A DNA stretch of 64,000 nucleotides from positions 1 through 64,000 of the forward strand of contig NZ_CDBJ01000016.1 in the NCBI RefSeq assembly GCF_000820045.1. The letters are read 5' to 3'. This DNA comes from Aeromonas rivuli. GTDB lineage: Bacteria; Pseudomonadota; Gammaproteobacteria; Enterobacterales; Aeromonadaceae. Position 1 is the first letter of the stretch, and each line of letters starts with the position of its first letter. Below the pieces are notes generated by a model. The model was given only the letters and a program-made list of their open reading frames with translations, had not been told where the DNA came from and searched no databases. This document shows, piece after piece, positions 63,184 to 64,000 of this stretch. The translations under genes were made by a program, and so were the position numbers.

Positions 63184-63302
63184 TGGTTCAGGGTCGTCAT
63201 AGAGAGCCTCGGCAGGTCCGTGCCCCTCATGCTGACCCTGTCGTGCGAGTGGTCAGGCTGACTCCTTGCCCCTTCATCACCACTCGGGAGTCGCCTCAAT
63301 GA
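63180..63302 (+). CDS. Short bridging ORF between hemC and hemD
   Basis: A 40-codon ORF ([20 protein letters not shown] on, ending TTRESPQ). Its ATG overlaps the hemC stop as ATGA and its TGA overlaps the hemD start as ATGA. It has no recognisable domain and is rich in Arg and Pro. It may serve only to carry ribosomes from hemC to hemD, or may be a non-coding spacer; many hemC-hemD pairs overlap directly. Expression is unproven. Confidence 0.35.
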   Translation: MMVQGRHREPRQVRAPHADPVVRVVRLTPCPFITTRESPQ

Positions 63303-64000
63303 CTCCTCTGGTGGTACGCCCCGCCGAACAGGGTACCGAGCTCAGCACGCTGCTTCGTCAGCATGGCCATGACCCCCACCCCTGTACCCTGCTCACCCTG
63401 GGGCCGGGCAGTGAGCTGGATAAGCTGGCCACCCTGCTGGCCGAGGCGGATGTAATTGTCGCCGTGAGCGTCCATGCCATTCTTTTTGCTGATCATTTTA
63501 TGTTGCAAACTGGTCAGACCTGGCCAAATATTGACTACTTTGCCGTCGGTGCCGCCAGCGCGGCAGCCTTTGCCGATCTCGGCATCGCCGCCATGAGTCC
63601 GACGGATCCCCGCAGTGAGGGGCTGATCGCACTGCCCGAACTGCAGCAGCTCGCTGGCAAGCGGGTACTGATCCTGCGCGGCAACGGTGGCCGGGATCTC
63701 ATCGCCCGAACGCTGGCCTCGAGAGGGGCTCTGGTGCACTATTGTTGCACCTATGAGCGCCACTACCCCGAATTGGATGGCCCAGCGCTGACCCGTGACT
63801 GGCAAGAGGCCGGGATCGACAGCCTGCTTATCACCAGCGGGGAGTTGTTGCAGCGTCTGCAGACGCTGGTACCCGATGATGCACACCCCTGGCTCCATGG
63901 TTGCCAGTTGGTGGTCCCCAGTCCCCGCGTGGCCGAGATGGCCGAAGGGTTGGGTTTTCTCCATATCACGATTGCCCAGGGGGCAGCCAATCAGGCCCTG
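63299..64000 (+). CDS. hemD: Uroporphyrinogen-III synthase HemD, 3' end outside window
   Basis: Closes and inverts hydroxymethylbilane to uroporphyrinogen III. The 234 visible codons show the two-domain HemD layout with VVRPAEQGTELSTLLRQHG, the region NIDYFAVGAASAAAFADLGI, VLILRGNGGRDLIARTLASRGA, YERHYPELD and LLITSGELLQRL. Sequence conservation in this family is low. The assignment also rests on its place after hemC. The ATG follows CGGGAG and overlaps the bridging ORF. The final 10-20 codons are missing. Confidence 0.9.
   Translation, partial: MTPLVVRPAEQGTELSTLLRQHGHDPHPCTLLTLGPGSELDKLATLLAEADVIVAVSVHAILFADHFMLQTGQTWPNIDYFAVGAASAAAFADLGIAAMSPTDPRSEGLIALPELQQLAGKRVLILRGNGGRDLIARTLASRGALVHYCCTYERHYPELDGPALTRDWQEAGIDSLLITSGELLQRLQTLVPDDAHPWLHGCQLVVPSPRVAEMAEGLGFLHITIAQGAANQAL

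Overview
The window is a stretch of ordinary gammaproteobacterial core chromosome, most probably from an Aeromonas species. This is inferred from the high GC content, the combination of an M9 collagenase, a Pseudomonas-type lipase with its foldase and a complete men operon, and the conserved neighbourhoods lptM-lysA-dapF-DUF484-xerC-yigB and cyaY / cyaA / hemC-hemD. I see no rRNA, tRNA, CRISPR array, insertion sequence or prophage.

Layout. 1-3.4 kb: thiamine operon thiC-thiD behind a TPP riboswitch. 3.4-6.5 kb: two small exported proteins and a two-component system. 6.5-14.7 kb: menA divergent from menF-D-H-B-C-E, a complete menaquinone head-group pathway from chorismate apart from thioesterase and methylation steps. 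14.8-25.3 kb: collagenase, SanA, a Fur-box-controlled sodA unit, lipase plus foldase, a thioesterase and catalase-peroxidase KatG. 25.4-31.8 kb: SgrR with a divergent tiny ORF resembling SgrT, a MetY-type sulfhydrylase, a glutathione transferase and a YqhD-type aldehyde reductase. 31.8-36.1 kb: YdfG, a GNAT protein and two RimK-type ligases. 36.2-42.5 kb: metH and metA, each with a MetJ-like operator, with a CPA1 antiporter between them. 42.5-50.4 kb: degenerate HD-GYP protein, CinA-like protein, a HlyD/ATPase/permease export system and a FapA-like protein. 50.4-52.9 kb: YidA, a PuuD-type hydrolase and a lipoprotein. 52.9-64 kb: yigB, xerC, DUF484, dapF, lysA, lptM, cyaY, an esterase, cyaA, hemC and partial hemD.

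The most unusual observation is not a gene. At several unrelated loci the terminus of a gene is present more than once in tandem. Extra 3' tails with their own stop codons lie behind sanA, yqhD and fapA. Extra 5' starts with their own ribosome-binding sites lie ahead of dapF (three 98-bp copies, each an intact 34-codon ORF whose stop overlaps the next start) and ahead of an ABC permease (one 140-bp copy). ThiC carries a comparable in-frame repeat near its C terminus. In yqhD, the second copy differs from the real tail at seven positions and all seven are synonymous. This suggests either an origin from a diverged allele or selection on the copied reading frame. The second notable item is the SgrT-like small protein beside sgrR.

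All functional calls are from reading the translations and recalling families. No database search was run.
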